Shown: positions 19,181-28,180, counted from the stretch's first letter. The stretch is DNA of 64,000 nucleotides from Hungatella hathewayi (GCA_025149285.1 CP102274.1:1689501-1753500), one strand, 5' to 3'. Notes: a model not told the origin generated them from the sequence alone. A program made the numbers and translations.

Positions 19181-19867
19181 ATGAACGTACTGAAAGATTT
19201 GACAGCAGATAGTCTGGCACAATATTTTGATCATACACAGCTTCATGCCGAGGCCACGGAGAAAGATTTTATAAAGCTGTGTGAGGAGAGTAAAAAATAC
19301 CATTTTCGGATGGTTGCCATTAATTCGGCGCCGGTGGCACTGTGCAAGGGACTTTTGAAAAATACGGATATCCATGTGGGGGCCGCTATTTCTTTTCCTC
19401 TGGGACAGACCTCCATACCGGTAAAGGTCTTCGAGACAGAGAATGCGATTGAGGCAGGGGCCGATGAGATTGATTATGTGATTCATATAGGTAAGCTGAA
19501 GGATGGCGACTACAATTACATTGAGCGGGAGATGGCGGAGATTGTCTCTGCATGCAGACGCGCAGACGTAATTTCCAAGGTGATTTTTGAAAATTGTTAT
19601 CTGACACAGAAGGAAAAGGAAGAACTCTGCCATATTGCTTTGAATGTGAGACCGGATTTTGTCAAGACCTCCACCGGATTCGGAACGGGAGGGGCGACTG
19701 CCGCTGATGTAAGGCTGATGAAAGGCATTGTGAAAGATCATATCAGGGTGAAGGCGGCCGGGGGAATCCGTACCCTGAAGGATACGCTGGATATGATAGA
19801 AGCAGGCGCGGACCGGATCGGCTCCACGGCCAGTACCGCGATTGTAGAAGAATTTATGAGAATGTAA
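19181..19867 (+). CDS. deoC: Deoxyribose-phosphate aldolase-type enzyme (DeoC)
   Basis: A 228-residue class I aldolase. The Schiff-base Lys162 in VKTSTGFGTGG, the proton-relay Lys191 in VKAAGGIRT, and Asp98 in DEIDYV match DeoC. The start is ATG at 19181 after AAAGGAG, overlapping neither neighbour. In nucleoside metabolism DeoC splits 2-deoxyribose-5-phosphate into glyceraldehyde-3-phosphate and acetaldehyde. Here it sits with a sugar kinase, lactonase and glycosidases and no nucleoside genes, so it may cleave a different deoxy-sugar or sugar-acid phosphate. Confidence 0.87.
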   Translation: MNVLKDLTADSLAQYFDHTQLHAEATEKDFIKLCEESKKYHFRMVAINSAPVALCKGLLKNTDIHVGAAISFPLGQTSIPVKVFETENAIEAGADEIDYVIHIGKLKDGDYNYIEREMAEIVSACRRADVISKVIFENCYLTQKEKEELCHIALNVRPDFVKTSTGFGTGGATAADVRLMKGIVKDHIRVKAAGGIRTLKDTLDMIEAGADRIGSTASTAIVEEFMRM

Positions 19868-19884
19868 ATAAGGAGTGAGAAACA

Positions 19885-21237
19885 ATGGGATTTCCTGAAA
19901 AGTTTCTGTGGGGAACGGCTACCGCCTCCTATCAGGTAGAGGGAGGCTTTGAAGATGGAAGGGGATATACGGTCTGGGACGATTTCTGTGCCATACCGGG
20001 AAAAGTGCTGGATGGAAGCGATGGAAGTATGGCCTGCGACCATTATCACCGTTATAAAGAAGATGTTGCCCTGATGAAGGAACTGGGGTTTAAAGCTTAC
20101 CGTTTTTCTATTGCGTGGTCCAGAATTTTGCCGGAGGGAACCGGAGAGGTCAGCGAGGCAGGCCTGCAGTTTTATGAAAATCTGGTAGATGAACTGTGCG
20201 CGAATGATATTATCCCCTGTGTCACCCTGTTCCACTGGGACTTACCCTATGCACTGTACCGCAGGGGCGGCTGGCAGAATCCGGACAGTCCGGAGTGGTT
20301 TGCAGAGTATACCAGGGTGGTGGCCGAACGGCTGGGCAAAAAGGTTCCTTACTTTATCACGTTTAATGAGCCCCAGTGTTTTATTGGCCTGGGACACGTT
20401 ACGGGGGAACATGCCCCGGGGAATTTGATGTCCAGAAAATCAGTTCTGGAGATGACCCATCATGTTCTGATGGCACATGGCAAAGCTGTGAAGGTGCTGC
20501 GGGACTATGCTCCAGAGGCAAAGGTAGGGATTGCACCTACTTCCACTGTGGCGTGTCCGGCAACAGAGAAGCCGGAGGATGTGGAAGCGGCCAGAAAGGC
20601 CTATTTCGATGTGATTGATCAGGAAAATTATATGTGGAGTGTCAGCTGGTGGAGCGATCCTGTCTTTTTCGGAAAATACCCGGAAGAGGGCGTGAAGCTG
20701 TTTGCCGGTGATATGCCATGTATCGGGGAACAGGACATGGAACTGATCAGCCAGCCTGTTGACTTTTACGGGCAGAATATTTATAACGGATATCCGGTGG
20801 CGTCTGATGGAAAAGGAGGCTATTCCTGTCTCCCGAGGAAACGGGGCGCTTCAAGAACCGCCTGCGGCTGGCCCGTGGTACCGGAATCTTTATACTGGGG
20901 GCCAAAATTCCTTTATGAGAGATATCATAAGCCGATTTTTATCACAGAAAATGGAATTTCGTGTACAGACAGTATCTGCCTGGATGGAAAGGTTCACGAT
21001 GCAGAACGAATTGATTTCCTGCACCGTTACCTTCTGGCGCTTAAAAAATGTGTAGAAGAAGGAAATGAAGTGGAAGCGTATTTTGTCTGGTCCCTAATGG
21101 ACAATTTTGAGTGGGCGAAGGGATATACAGAGCGCTTCGGACTGATCCATGTGGATTATGAGACTCAGGTGAGAACCATGAAAGACTCTGCCTGGTGGTT
21201 TAAGAAGATGATGGAATCCAATGGAAATGACTTGTAA
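19885..21237 (+). CDS. Glycoside hydrolase family 1 (beta-glucosidase type)
   Basis: A 450-residue retaining beta-glycosidase. Acid/base Glu162 in TFNEPQ and nucleophile Glu355 in ITENG are present, along with the N-terminal FLWGTATASYQVEG and the C-terminal WSLMDNFEWAKGY. It is intracellular. No phospho-sugar-binding pattern is obvious and the operon has an ABC importer, not a PTS, so an unphosphorylated beta-glucoside or similar is expected. It is the last gene of the operon, starting 17 bp after deoC and followed by a terminator. Confidence 0.92.
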   Translation: MGFPEKFLWGTATASYQVEGGFEDGRGYTVWDDFCAIPGKVLDGSDGSMACDHYHRYKEDVALMKELGFKAYRFSIAWSRILPEGTGEVSEAGLQFYENLVDELCANDIIPCVTLFHWDLPYALYRRGGWQNPDSPEWFAEYTRVVAERLGKKVPYFITFNEPQCFIGLGHVTGEHAPGNLMSRKSVLEMTHHVLMAHGKAVKVLRDYAPEAKVGIAPTSTVACPATEKPEDVEAARKAYFDVIDQENYMWSVSWWSDPVFFGKYPEEGVKLFAGDMPCIGEQDMELISQPVDFYGQNIYNGYPVASDGKGGYSCLPRKRGASRTACGWPVVPESLYWGPKFLYERYHKPIFITENGISCTDSICLDGKVHDAERIDFLHRYLLALKKCVEEGNEVEAYFVWSLMDNFEWAKGYTERFGLIHVDYETQVRTMKDSAWWFKKMMESNGNDL

Positions 21238-21282
21238 CGTATTTTTTAGTATGAAAATATCAAATCTGCGATTATAAAATGA

Positions 21283-21336
21283 CGGGGTGCGGTGGCTGCA
21301 TATACAGGCTGCCGTGTCCCGCCTCTTTTGCTTTTG
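21283..21336 (+). terminator. Probable terminator of the carbohydrate operon
   Basis: A 15-bp stem (21283-21297 with 21307-21321), several pairs being G-U in the plus-strand RNA, followed by CCTCTTTTGCTTTT. The G-U pairs mean that it folds only when read on the plus strand. Confidence 0.55.
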
Positions 21337-21401
21337 ACTGTCATGCCATTCCTGTAATACGGCTGCTTTCCCATCATATTTTTTAATTGACCGTACAGTG
21401 C

Positions 21402-21430
21402 TTGACGAAACCGCCGATTCCGTTTAAGGT
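21402..21430 (+). promoter_or_regulatory. Probable promoter of the DMT transporter gene
   Basis: TTGACG (21402-21407), 17 bp, TAAGGT (21425-21430). The -10 box is weak. Confidence 0.4.
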
Positions 21431-21474
21431 AGTAAGAAGCATCACAGTTTGACCCATTGATAAAGGAGAGTAAA

Positions 21475-22362
21475 ATGACGTTTTTAGAGAAGCACCCCAT
21501 GATTATGATTGTGATCGGGATCATCGGCATATCCCTGTCAGCGATATTTGTGAAGTATTCGGAGGCTCCGTCGGTCGTGACAGCGGCTTACCGCCTTCTT
21601 TGGACGGTGGCGCTTATGACGCCGGTGGTACTGGGAAAGAAGGAGATCAGGCGGGAACTGGCGGGCTCCGATAAGAAGACGGTGGCGCTCTGTGCGGTCA
21701 GCGGTATTTTTCTGGCACTGCATTTTACATCCTGGTTCGAGTCGTTAAATCAGACGTCGGTAGCCAGCTCCACAGCCATCGTCTGTACCGAGGTGATATG
21801 GGTGGCACTCGGGTACTGCCTGTTCTTAAAAGGCCGGCTTTCAAAGACCGCGGTGGGAAGTATCGCGGTCACGGTTGCGGGAAGTCTTCTCATTGCACTG
21901 TCTGATTATTCCGCAGGCGGAAATCATCTGACCGGTGACGGACTGGCTCTGGCGGCGGCCGTATTCTCGGCAGTCTACACGCTGATCGGAAGAGAAGCGA
22001 GAAAGCATATGTCTACGACGGTTTATACATACATTGTATACGTATTCTGCGCGCTGGTGCTTTGTATCTCCACAGCGGCCAGCGGCCTTTCCTTTACTGG
22101 TTACGGTGCGGCCTCCGTGGTGGTGGGATTCCTGCTGGCCGTATTTTCCACGCTTCTTGGACACAGTATCTTCAGCTGGTGTTTAAAATTTCTGTCTCCA
22201 TCCTTCGTCTCCGCTTCAAAGCTGTGTGAGCCGGTGGTGGCGGCCATGTTCGCCGCGGTTTTATTTGCAGAGATACCGGCGCTTCTGGCTGTGGCCGGCG
22301 GAATCGTGACAATTAGCGGCGTGCTGCTTTATTCCCGCGAGCAGCGGGCCATCACATCGTAA
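21475..22362 (+). CDS. EamA/DMT-family transporter
   Basis: A 295-residue membrane protein with ten predicted helices in two EamA repeats. The first repeat begins MIVIGIIGISLSAIFVKYSEAP and the second ends EIPALLAVAGGIVTISGVLL. Such proteins export or import small metabolites such as amino acids or nucleotide-sugar-like compounds across the cytoplasmic membrane. The ATG at 21475 follows AAAGGAGAG; the open frame from 21457 lacks such a site. It stands alone between the carbohydrate operon and the CoA-disulfide-reductase fusion. Substrate unknown. Confidence 0.88.
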   Translation: MTFLEKHPMIMIVIGIIGISLSAIFVKYSEAPSVVTAAYRLLWTVALMTPVVLGKKEIRRELAGSDKKTVALCAVSGIFLALHFTSWFESLNQTSVASSTAIVCTEVIWVALGYCLFLKGRLSKTAVGSIAVTVAGSLLIALSDYSAGGNHLTGDGLALAAAVFSAVYTLIGREARKHMSTTVYTYIVYVFCALVLCISTAASGLSFTGYGAASVVVGFLLAVFSTLLGHSIFSWCLKFLSPSFVSASKLCEPVVAAMFAAVLFAEIPALLAVAGGIVTISGVLLYSREQRAITS

Positions 22363-22383
22363 GGTACAGCAGAAAAAACACTG

Positions 22384-22425
22384 TGTGACTTTATCACAGA
22401 AACGATTTTACTTCCCGGTTATAAT
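22384..22425 (+). promoter_or_regulatory. Crp/Fnr-like site and -10 box upstream of the CoA-disulfide-reductase fusion
   Basis: TGTGACTTTATCACA (22384-22398) is a TGTGA-N5-TCACA palindrome. Its centre lies 29 bp before TATAAT (22420-22425), which puts it at about -41 from the start site, the class II activator position. No good -35 box is present, as expected for an activator-dependent promoter. The reverse complement of exactly the same 15 bases occurs at 29170-29184 with the same spacing. Confidence 0.7.
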
Positions 22426-22460
22426 TGCCTCATGACAAAAAACGAGAGGTGAACCAGGCG

Positions 22461-25007
22461 ATGGGAAATAAAACAGTAATTATCGGAGGTGTAGCGGGCG
22501 GAGCCACGACGGCGGCCCGCTTAAGAAGGCGTGATGAAAAGCGGCAGATTATTCTGCTGGAGCGCGGGGAGTATATCTCCTACGCCAACTGCGGACTTCC
22601 TTACTATATAGGTGATGTGATAAAAAGCAGAGACTCCCTTCTTTTACAGAAGCCGGAGGTCATGAAGGCCCGGTTTGATATCGATGTGAGGACTTCGAGT
22701 GAAGTAACCGCCATCCATACAGACAGAAAATCAGTTACGATCAAGGATAAAAAGACAGGGGAGACCTATGAGGAATCATACGATGATCTTGTCATAGCCA
22801 CGGGATCATCCCCGCTGATACCGCCTGTTCCGGGGATTGACGGACCGGACATTCATACTCTGTGGACGATTCCCGATACGGATCGGATCAAGGAGGTGCT
22901 GGTGGAAAAGAAGCCCCGGCGCGCGGCTGTCATCGGAGGTGGATTTATCGGCCTTGAGATGGCGGAAAATCTGGTTCATGCAGGCGTAGAAGTGACGCTG
23001 ATCGAGATGCAGAACCAGGTAATGGCGCCTCTTGACCTGGAGATGGCGGAGCTGCTTCATGAAAATCTGGCTGCAAACGGTGTCAGGCTGGTCCTGGGAG
23101 ACGGTGTGTCCTCCTTTGAACGGGTAAATGGTCATACGGTCATCAGACTGGGGAGCGGAGAAACTGTGGAAACGGATCTTGTGCTTTTATCCATCGGCGT
23201 GCGGCCCAACAGCAGCCTTGCAAAAGAGGCCGGGATCACCTTGAATCAGCGGGGCGGCATTGTGGTGGATTCTCATTTGAGAACCTCAGCGGAACACGTC
23301 TATGCGGTTGGCGACGTCATTGAGGTGGAGCATTCCGTTCTCGGAACCAGGACGATGATCCCGTTAGCGGGGCCTGCCAACAAGGAAGCGAGGATCTGTG
23401 CCGATATTCTGGCGGGAGACGAGAAGGAATACAAAGGGACCATGGGAACCTCAGTTGCCAGAGTCTTTGATTATACGGCGGCCCTGACCGGAGTGAACGA
23501 AAAGACGCTTAAAGCCATGGGGAAGAAGAAAGGAACGGATTACGAGACCGTGCTGATCAGCCAGAAATCCCATGCGGGTTACTATCCGGGAGCCGTCACA
23601 CTGTTCCTTAAGCTGATATTCGGAAGAAAGGGCGAGATCTACGGAGCACAGATTGCAGGTCAGGAAGGCGCCGACAAGAGAATTGATACCATCGCTTCGG
23701 TTATGGGGATGAAAGGTACCATCTATGATTTGGAGGAATTGGAGCTGGCCTATGCACCGCCGTATTCCTCGGCCAAGGACCCGGTGAATATGCTGGGATT
23801 TACTGCGGAAAATGTGTTAAATCATCTCGTCTCCTTTATGAGTTCTGATGAACTGGACCGTCTTTTAGCTTCTGAGCGGGAGGGTGACCGTCCGCTGGTT
23901 CTCGATGTCACTGAGGATGTGGAACGCATGGTTTACCATATTCCGGGTTCGTACCATATACCGCTGGGACAGCTGCGGAACCGTTTAGGAGAACTGGATC
24001 GTGAGAGGCAGATCGTCGTATACTGCGCCATTGGAGTTCGTTCCTACAATGCGGCGAGAATTCTGTCGCAGAATGGATTTAAAGACGTGAAGGTGCTGGA
24101 AGGCGGAACTTCCTTCTATAAATCCATGCATCACCGTGACTTCGCGGAACAAGAACGGAGTGAGCCGGAGCAGGGAAAGCATGTGAAGGAAAGGGAAGTG
24201 AAGGAAGGAACGCAGGTGAAAGGAACACAGATGGAAGGAACGCAGATACACACAGCCGCCGCGAAATCCGTTAAAATCGTTGACTGCTGCGGACTTCAGT
24301 GCCCGGGGCCGATCATGAAGGTTCATGAAGCGATTGGTGAGATGGAAGACGGGGAGATTCTGGAGGTTTCCGCCACGGATATGGGATTCTCACGTGATAT
24401 CGCCTCCTGGTGCAGACAGACAGGAAACACGCTGGTGGATACGAAACGAAAAGGGCAGGAAAGCATCGTGCTGATCCGCAAGGGGCTGGAGAACCGGGAG
24501 GCAGAGCAGGATACGGTTTCCACTGTTCCCCGCACTCTGAACGGAAAGACCATGGTAGTGTTTGACGGCGACATGGATAAGGCGCTGGCCGCCTTTATCA
24601 TAGCCAACGGTGCGGTTGCAATGGGAAGCCCGGTGACCATGTTCTTTACCTTCTGGGGACTCAATATTTTGAGAAAGCCTGAAAAACGAAAGGTGGAGAA
24701 GTCTCTGATTGAAAAGATGTTCGGAGCCATGATGCCGCGCGGCGCCGGAAAGCTGAAGCTTTCAAAGATGAATATGGGCGGTATGGGAACTAAGATGATG
24801 AAGAAGGTCATGGCAGACAAACATGTGGATTCCCTCGAGATGCTGATGAACCAGGCAATGAAAAACGGCGTAAAGCTGGTGGCGTGCACCATGTCCATGG
24901 ATGTAATGGGGATTCGGAAGGAAGAAATCATCGACGGCGTGGAGTTTGCCGGTGTGGCGACGTATTTAGGCGATGCGGAAAACTCAAATGTGAACCTTTT
25001 TATATAA
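22461..25007 (+). CDS. CoA-disulfide-reductase/rhodanese/TusA/DsrE fusion protein
   Basis: An 848-residue cytoplasmic fusion. Residues 1-450 are a pyridine-nucleotide disulfide oxidoreductase with FAD motif VIIGGVAGGATTAARLRR and the single redox Cys44 in YANCGLPYY, typical of CoA-disulfide and NADH-dependent persulfide reductases. Residues about 470-565 are a rhodanese domain with Cys522 in VYCAIGVRS. A charged linker leads to a TusA/SirA domain with CxxCP (Cys610 region, CGLQCPGP), then a DsrE/F-like domain from about 695. All the modules handle sulfane sulfur, so it probably reduces and relays persulfides. ATG at 22461 follows GAGGTG; it has its own Crp-like promoter. Confidence 0.9.
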   Translation: MGNKTVIIGGVAGGATTAARLRRRDEKRQIILLERGEYISYANCGLPYYIGDVIKSRDSLLLQKPEVMKARFDIDVRTSSEVTAIHTDRKSVTIKDKKTGETYEESYDDLVIATGSSPLIPPVPGIDGPDIHTLWTIPDTDRIKEVLVEKKPRRAAVIGGGFIGLEMAENLVHAGVEVTLIEMQNQVMAPLDLEMAELLHENLAANGVRLVLGDGVSSFERVNGHTVIRLGSGETVETDLVLLSIGVRPNSSLAKEAGITLNQRGGIVVDSHLRTSAEHVYAVGDVIEVEHSVLGTRTMIPLAGPANKEARICADILAGDEKEYKGTMGTSVARVFDYTAALTGVNEKTLKAMGKKKGTDYETVLISQKSHAGYYPGAVTLFLKLIFGRKGEIYGAQIAGQEGADKRIDTIASVMGMKGTIYDLEELELAYAPPYSSAKDPVNMLGFTAENVLNHLVSFMSSDELDRLLASEREGDRPLVLDVTEDVERMVYHIPGSYHIPLGQLRNRLGELDRERQIVVYCAIGVRSYNAARILSQNGFKDVKVLEGGTSFYKSMHHRDFAEQERSEPEQGKHVKEREVKEGTQVKGTQMEGTQIHTAAAKSVKIVDCCGLQCPGPIMKVHEAIGEMEDGEILEVSATDMGFSRDIASWCRQTGNTLVDTKRKGQESIVLIRKGLENREAEQDTVSTVPRTLNGKTMVVFDGDMDKALAAFIIANGAVAMGSPVTMFFTFWGLNILRKPEKRKVEKSLIEKMFGAMMPRGAGKLKLSKMNMGGMGTKMMKKVMADKHVDSLEMLMNQAMKNGVKLVACTMSMDVMGIRKEEIIDGVEFAGVATYLGDAENSNVNLFI

Positions 25008-25041
25008 TTATAAGGATTGGACAAAATCGTGTCCATATCGA

Positions 25042-25096
25042 AACCAGAGATCCCGTGAAGCACGTTCTCAGCCTTCACGGGATCTCTGGTTTTCAT
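25042..25096. terminator. Bidirectional terminator
   Basis: A perfect 19-bp stem (25042-25060 with 25073-25091) with a 12-nt loop and a TTTTC tail on the plus strand; the reverse strand reads GAAACCAGAG. It lies between the convergent reductase fusion and sulfatase genes and touches the sulfatase stop codon. Confidence 0.92.
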
Positions 25097-26661
25097 AATT
25101 TCTCTCTGCTTAAGACACCACGTTCCTCATAATAAGGGATATCCAGTTCTTCCAGCTTAACGACATCTTCATGAGCCACCGCCCGTTTTACTTCCTCTTC
25201 CAGGCTTATGTAGTCGCCTCCCTGTTTCTTGGGAAACAGCGGCGGGTTATTTTCGTGATACTTAAACGGCTTGAATTCCTCCTGTTCCACAAACTGCCCG
25301 TTTTCGACGCAGCCTTTCAGTCCATACTGTGCCTCAATTGCAGTCAGCCGGGCTTTTAGCTTCTCTTTGACCGCGAGAACTTCGGGAGTGGGGGCATGAT
25401 AAAGAAGATTGGTCGTTTCATCCGGATCATTTTCCAGATCAAACAGTTCTTCTTTACCGCCGCCATAGTAGTAATTGTATTTATAGCTCTTCGTTATAAG
25501 GCTTATCCAGCGCAGCTTTCCGTGGCTGTGTTCCACATATTCCACCGTCCTGTCCTTTCGCCCATCCACTGCAAATATCGATTCGCCCGGCAATCTCTCA
25601 GGATTCGGACAGGGAACTCCCGCCACGTCCAGAACAGTAGGAAGAATATCATTGATATCTATAAATCTGGTATCCTCACTTCCGGCTTTTAACTGGTCCG
25701 GATACCTCATAATAAAAGGAATTCTTACGGAACCGTCATACGGAAGCATCTTCTGGAAGGTTCCGTGATCCCCCAGCATTTCCCCGTGGTCGCTTGTGAA
25801 GAGAATCAGGGTGTTATCATATTCCCCCATATCCTTCAGCTGCTGAAGGATTGTACCGATATTATAATCTACAAATGATATGGATGCGTAATAGAGTTCT
25901 CTTGCTCTCCGGAGATATGACTCATTGGGATAGTCTGCAATATATTTTTTCCATTCCGCGATCCCGGATATCGGTGTTTTCGACTCCTTTAACGGAGGAA
26001 GCTCTTTTCCTTTGTAGAGATCCGCCCATTTTTCCGGAACATCGAACGGAGGATGAGGCGCTATAAAGCTGCTCCACAGGAAGAATGGCCTCTTTCCCCC
26101 ATTTTCTTTCAGATGGTAAACACTTCTCTTTGCCACCCATGTGCTGCCGTGATGCTCTTCCGGAATCAGGGACCTCTGAGGCACCATATATAACAGATGG
26201 CGCACTCCATGGGGACTCTGCAAATGTCCATATCCGTTCTCTTTTAAATACTTCGCGTATTCATCATCCTCCAGGTATCGCGGAATTTCTTCCATCAGTT
26301 CCATTTTTGTAAATCCGTTATGCCTTCTGCACGGCTGAAAATGCATCTTTCCTATCGCAATCGTATCATAACCTGCGTCGGACAGTAACTGCGGAAGCGT
26401 CGGGAGATCGAAAGGGATCGTCTTTGGATCACTTTCAAAATAGTTGTCGTCAAATCTGTGATACCTGGCCGTCAGACCGGTAATGATCTGGTGCCTGGCC
26501 GCCATACAGACGGGATTGCTGGAATATGCGTTGGGATAGCAGCAGCCTTCCGCGGCCAGTCTGTCCAGGTTCGGGGTCTCCATAAAATCATATCCCATGG
26601 CGCAGATGGTATCGTATCTCTGCTGATCCGTGGTAATCAGTAATATATTTGGTTTTTTCAT
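25093..26661 (-). CDS. Sulfatase (arylsulfatase type)
   Basis: A 522-residue type I sulfatase. The metal-site start NILLITTDQQRYD, the formylglycine motif CMAAR with Cys52, and TSDHGEMLGDHG are present. Cys52 must be oxidised to formylglycine by a maturase such as anSME; none is encoded in this window. No signal peptide is seen, so it desulfates imported substrate in the cytoplasm. The ATG at 26661 follows AAAGGAG; the open frame extending to 26700 overlaps the end of the symporter gene. With the neighbouring GPH symporter it forms a small sulfated-sugar utilisation unit. Confidence 0.9.
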   Translation of the reverse strand: MKKPNILLITTDQQRYDTICAMGYDFMETPNLDRLAAEGCCYPNAYSSNPVCMAARHQIITGLTARYHRFDDNYFESDPKTIPFDLPTLPQLLSDAGYDTIAIGKMHFQPCRRHNGFTKMELMEEIPRYLEDDEYAKYLKENGYGHLQSPHGVRHLLYMVPQRSLIPEEHHGSTWVAKRSVYHLKENGGKRPFFLWSSFIAPHPPFDVPEKWADLYKGKELPPLKESKTPISGIAEWKKYIADYPNESYLRRARELYYASISFVDYNIGTILQQLKDMGEYDNTLILFTSDHGEMLGDHGTFQKMLPYDGSVRIPFIMRYPDQLKAGSEDTRFIDINDILPTVLDVAGVPCPNPERLPGESIFAVDGRKDRTVEYVEHSHGKLRWISLITKSYKYNYYYGGGKEELFDLENDPDETTNLLYHAPTPEVLAVKEKLKARLTAIEAQYGLKGCVENGQFVEQEEFKPFKYHENNPPLFPKKQGGDYISLEEEVKRAVAHEDVVKLEELDIPYYEERGVLSREKL

Positions 26662-26680
26662 CTGTTGGCTCCTTTTAAAA

Positions 26681-28039
26681 TTAAAACTGTGCCCGTTCAT
26701 CTAAAGCATGCCTGATTTCCATGTTTCTCTCGTCTGTCAGTTCGTAGAAATGCATCGAAAGCAGCGACGCAATATATCCTAAAATCGGAATTCCGAATCT
26801 TAAGACAACGATGATAAACAATACGGTCTGTGTCTGTTCCTGATTCGCGGCAAATCCAAAGATACCAAGCAGATAGCTGGCCAGAAACGCGCCTATGGCG
26901 CCGCAGAATTTATTCATAAATGAAAACGTGGATGACACAACACCGTTTCCTTTGACTCCGGTGACATACTCCGCATAATCCACACAGTCGGGAAGCATGG
27001 CCCAGGCCAGCGCACTCGGAACCGTGGAAATGAGTCCAAACAGGGTGATCAGCACGATCAATGCGGCGCTGGGAACCACTGGTTTCACAAACAGTACCGC
27101 CAGCGGGATGATGGAGAAAAGACTTCCATACCAGTATAATCTCTTTTTTCCAACCTTCTTCGTTAAAAATGGGATCGCCAGGTTGGACAGTACGCCTGTC
27201 ATGGTCAGTGCCACGGAAGTGATGGGAACTAAATCCACTCTTCCCAGGACGTATTTAAAATAGTACATGTTGACTGCCAGAAGTGCAGAATTTGCAATCA
27301 TATCCGTACCAAAAGCCGACATCAGCATAAGCAGTGGTTTGTTTTTGGTTATCAGCTGTGTTTCTTTCAGCAGATTTACCTTTGGCCTTTCGATTTTTAA
27401 ATCGATGGTATCATACGGCTTCAGTCCCCACGCGACGCACCAGAAGCACAGGGTAATCAGAACGCCCACCAGGGCTCCGAACCGTCCCCAGCCGGTGGCT
27501 CCGCCGCCAAACACTTCGACTAACGGCAATGCGAACGTTGTAATGAAAAAACGGCCAACCTGAATCATGACATTTTTCCATGATACGACCATGGTTCTCT
27601 CCGTGGAATCCTTCGCCAGAACCGGAACCAGTGAGGTAAACGGAACCCCTACTACAGTGAAGGCCAGTGAGTACAGTATGTAGACTACATAAATAAATAC
27701 CACTTTCATGGTGGAAGAGAGCTCCGGCGCACTGAACAGCAGATAGACCAGCACTCCCAAAATCGGCGCTCCATAGATTAAGTATGGCCGGTACCGCCCC
27801 TGCTTCGTTCTTGTCTGATCCGCAATAAAGCCCATGAGCGGGTCTGTGACGGCATCAATGATCTTTGTAACAAGCATGAGACCTGCCACCGTCAAAGAAC
27901 TGATACCGAAAATGTCGGTACAGAAGAACGTGAGATACACCAGGATGAACTGATTCGTCATACTGAATCCGATGCCGCCTACTGCGTACTTTCCGAAATT
28001 GAAATAATCCGGCTTTCCAATTGTTTTACTCTTACCCAT
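26681..28039 (-). CDS. GPH-family symporter, probably for a sulfated sugar
   Basis: A 452-residue, twelve-helix MFS carrier of the GPH family: N-terminal FGKYAVGGIGFSMTNQF, loop KIIDAVTDPLMGFIADQTRTKQ (family motif DAVTDPLMG), and TKQGRYRPYL. It begins with ATG at 28039 behind AGAGGAGG and ends 19 bp before the sulfatase start, so the two are one transcript. The pairing suggests import of an unmodified sulfated saccharide that the sulfatase then opens. It is a distant paralogue of the symporter at 1970-3352. Confidence 0.9.
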   Translation of the reverse strand: MGKSKTIGKPDYFNFGKYAVGGIGFSMTNQFILVYLTFFCTDIFGISSLTVAGLMLVTKIIDAVTDPLMGFIADQTRTKQGRYRPYLIYGAPILGVLVYLLFSAPELSSTMKVVFIYVVYILYSLAFTVVGVPFTSLVPVLAKDSTERTMVVSWKNVMIQVGRFFITTFALPLVEVFGGGATGWGRFGALVGVLITLCFWCVAWGLKPYDTIDLKIERPKVNLLKETQLITKNKPLLMLMSAFGTDMIANSALLAVNMYYFKYVLGRVDLVPITSVALTMTGVLSNLAIPFLTKKVGKKRLYWYGSLFSIIPLAVLFVKPVVPSAALIVLITLFGLISTVPSALAWAMLPDCVDYAEYVTGVKGNGVVSSTFSFMNKFCGAIGAFLASYLLGIFGFAANQEQTQTVLFIIVVLRFGIPILGYIASLLSMHFYELTDERNMEIRHALDERAQF

Positions 28040-28090
28040 TTAAATATCCTCCTCTTACCTCTCCTCGTATGTGCTTTTCCTGAATCTCAT

Positions 28091-28131
28091 TTTATAGGAT
28101 TTATCCGGACAGTTATGATGCCATTTGGCAC
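28091..28131 (-). promoter_or_regulatory. Candidate Fnr-type operator and -10 box of the symporter-sulfatase unit
   Basis: On the minus strand TATAAA (plus 28091-28096) serves as -10 with no matching -35. A palindrome TGCCATTTGGCA (28119-28130) is centred about 41 bp upstream of the expected start site, in a 5-4-5 layout (ATGCC-ATTT-GGCAC) like Fnr-family sites. The regulator would be the divergent Crp/Fnr-like gene. Confidence 0.4.
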
Positions 28132-28144
28132 ACTGGGAATATAT

Positions 28145-28180
28145 TGTGTATATTGTGCAATTCTGTGAATGAATTTTGTG
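28145..28180. repeat. Four TGTG direct repeats, roughly helically phased
   Basis: TGTG occurs at 28145, 28154, 28164 and 28177, with start-to-start distances of 9, 10 and 13 bp, in the 305-bp divergent gap between symporter and regulator. It may mark protein-binding half-sites; the tract is AT-rich, so chance is possible. The rest of the gap holds a TATAAT (28259-28264) for the regulator and nothing else recognisable. Confidence 0.35.

Noticed and set aside
22384..22398. Reading the paired TGTGA sites as Rex operators
   Set aside because: Rex boxes are 18-bp TTGTTAA/TTAACAA-like palindromes; the half-sites and spacing here do not fit.
28145..28180. TGTG repeats as a short CRISPR-like or iteron array
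   Set aside because: The units are only 4 bp and spacing is uneven; an iteron or CRISPR repeat would be far longer.
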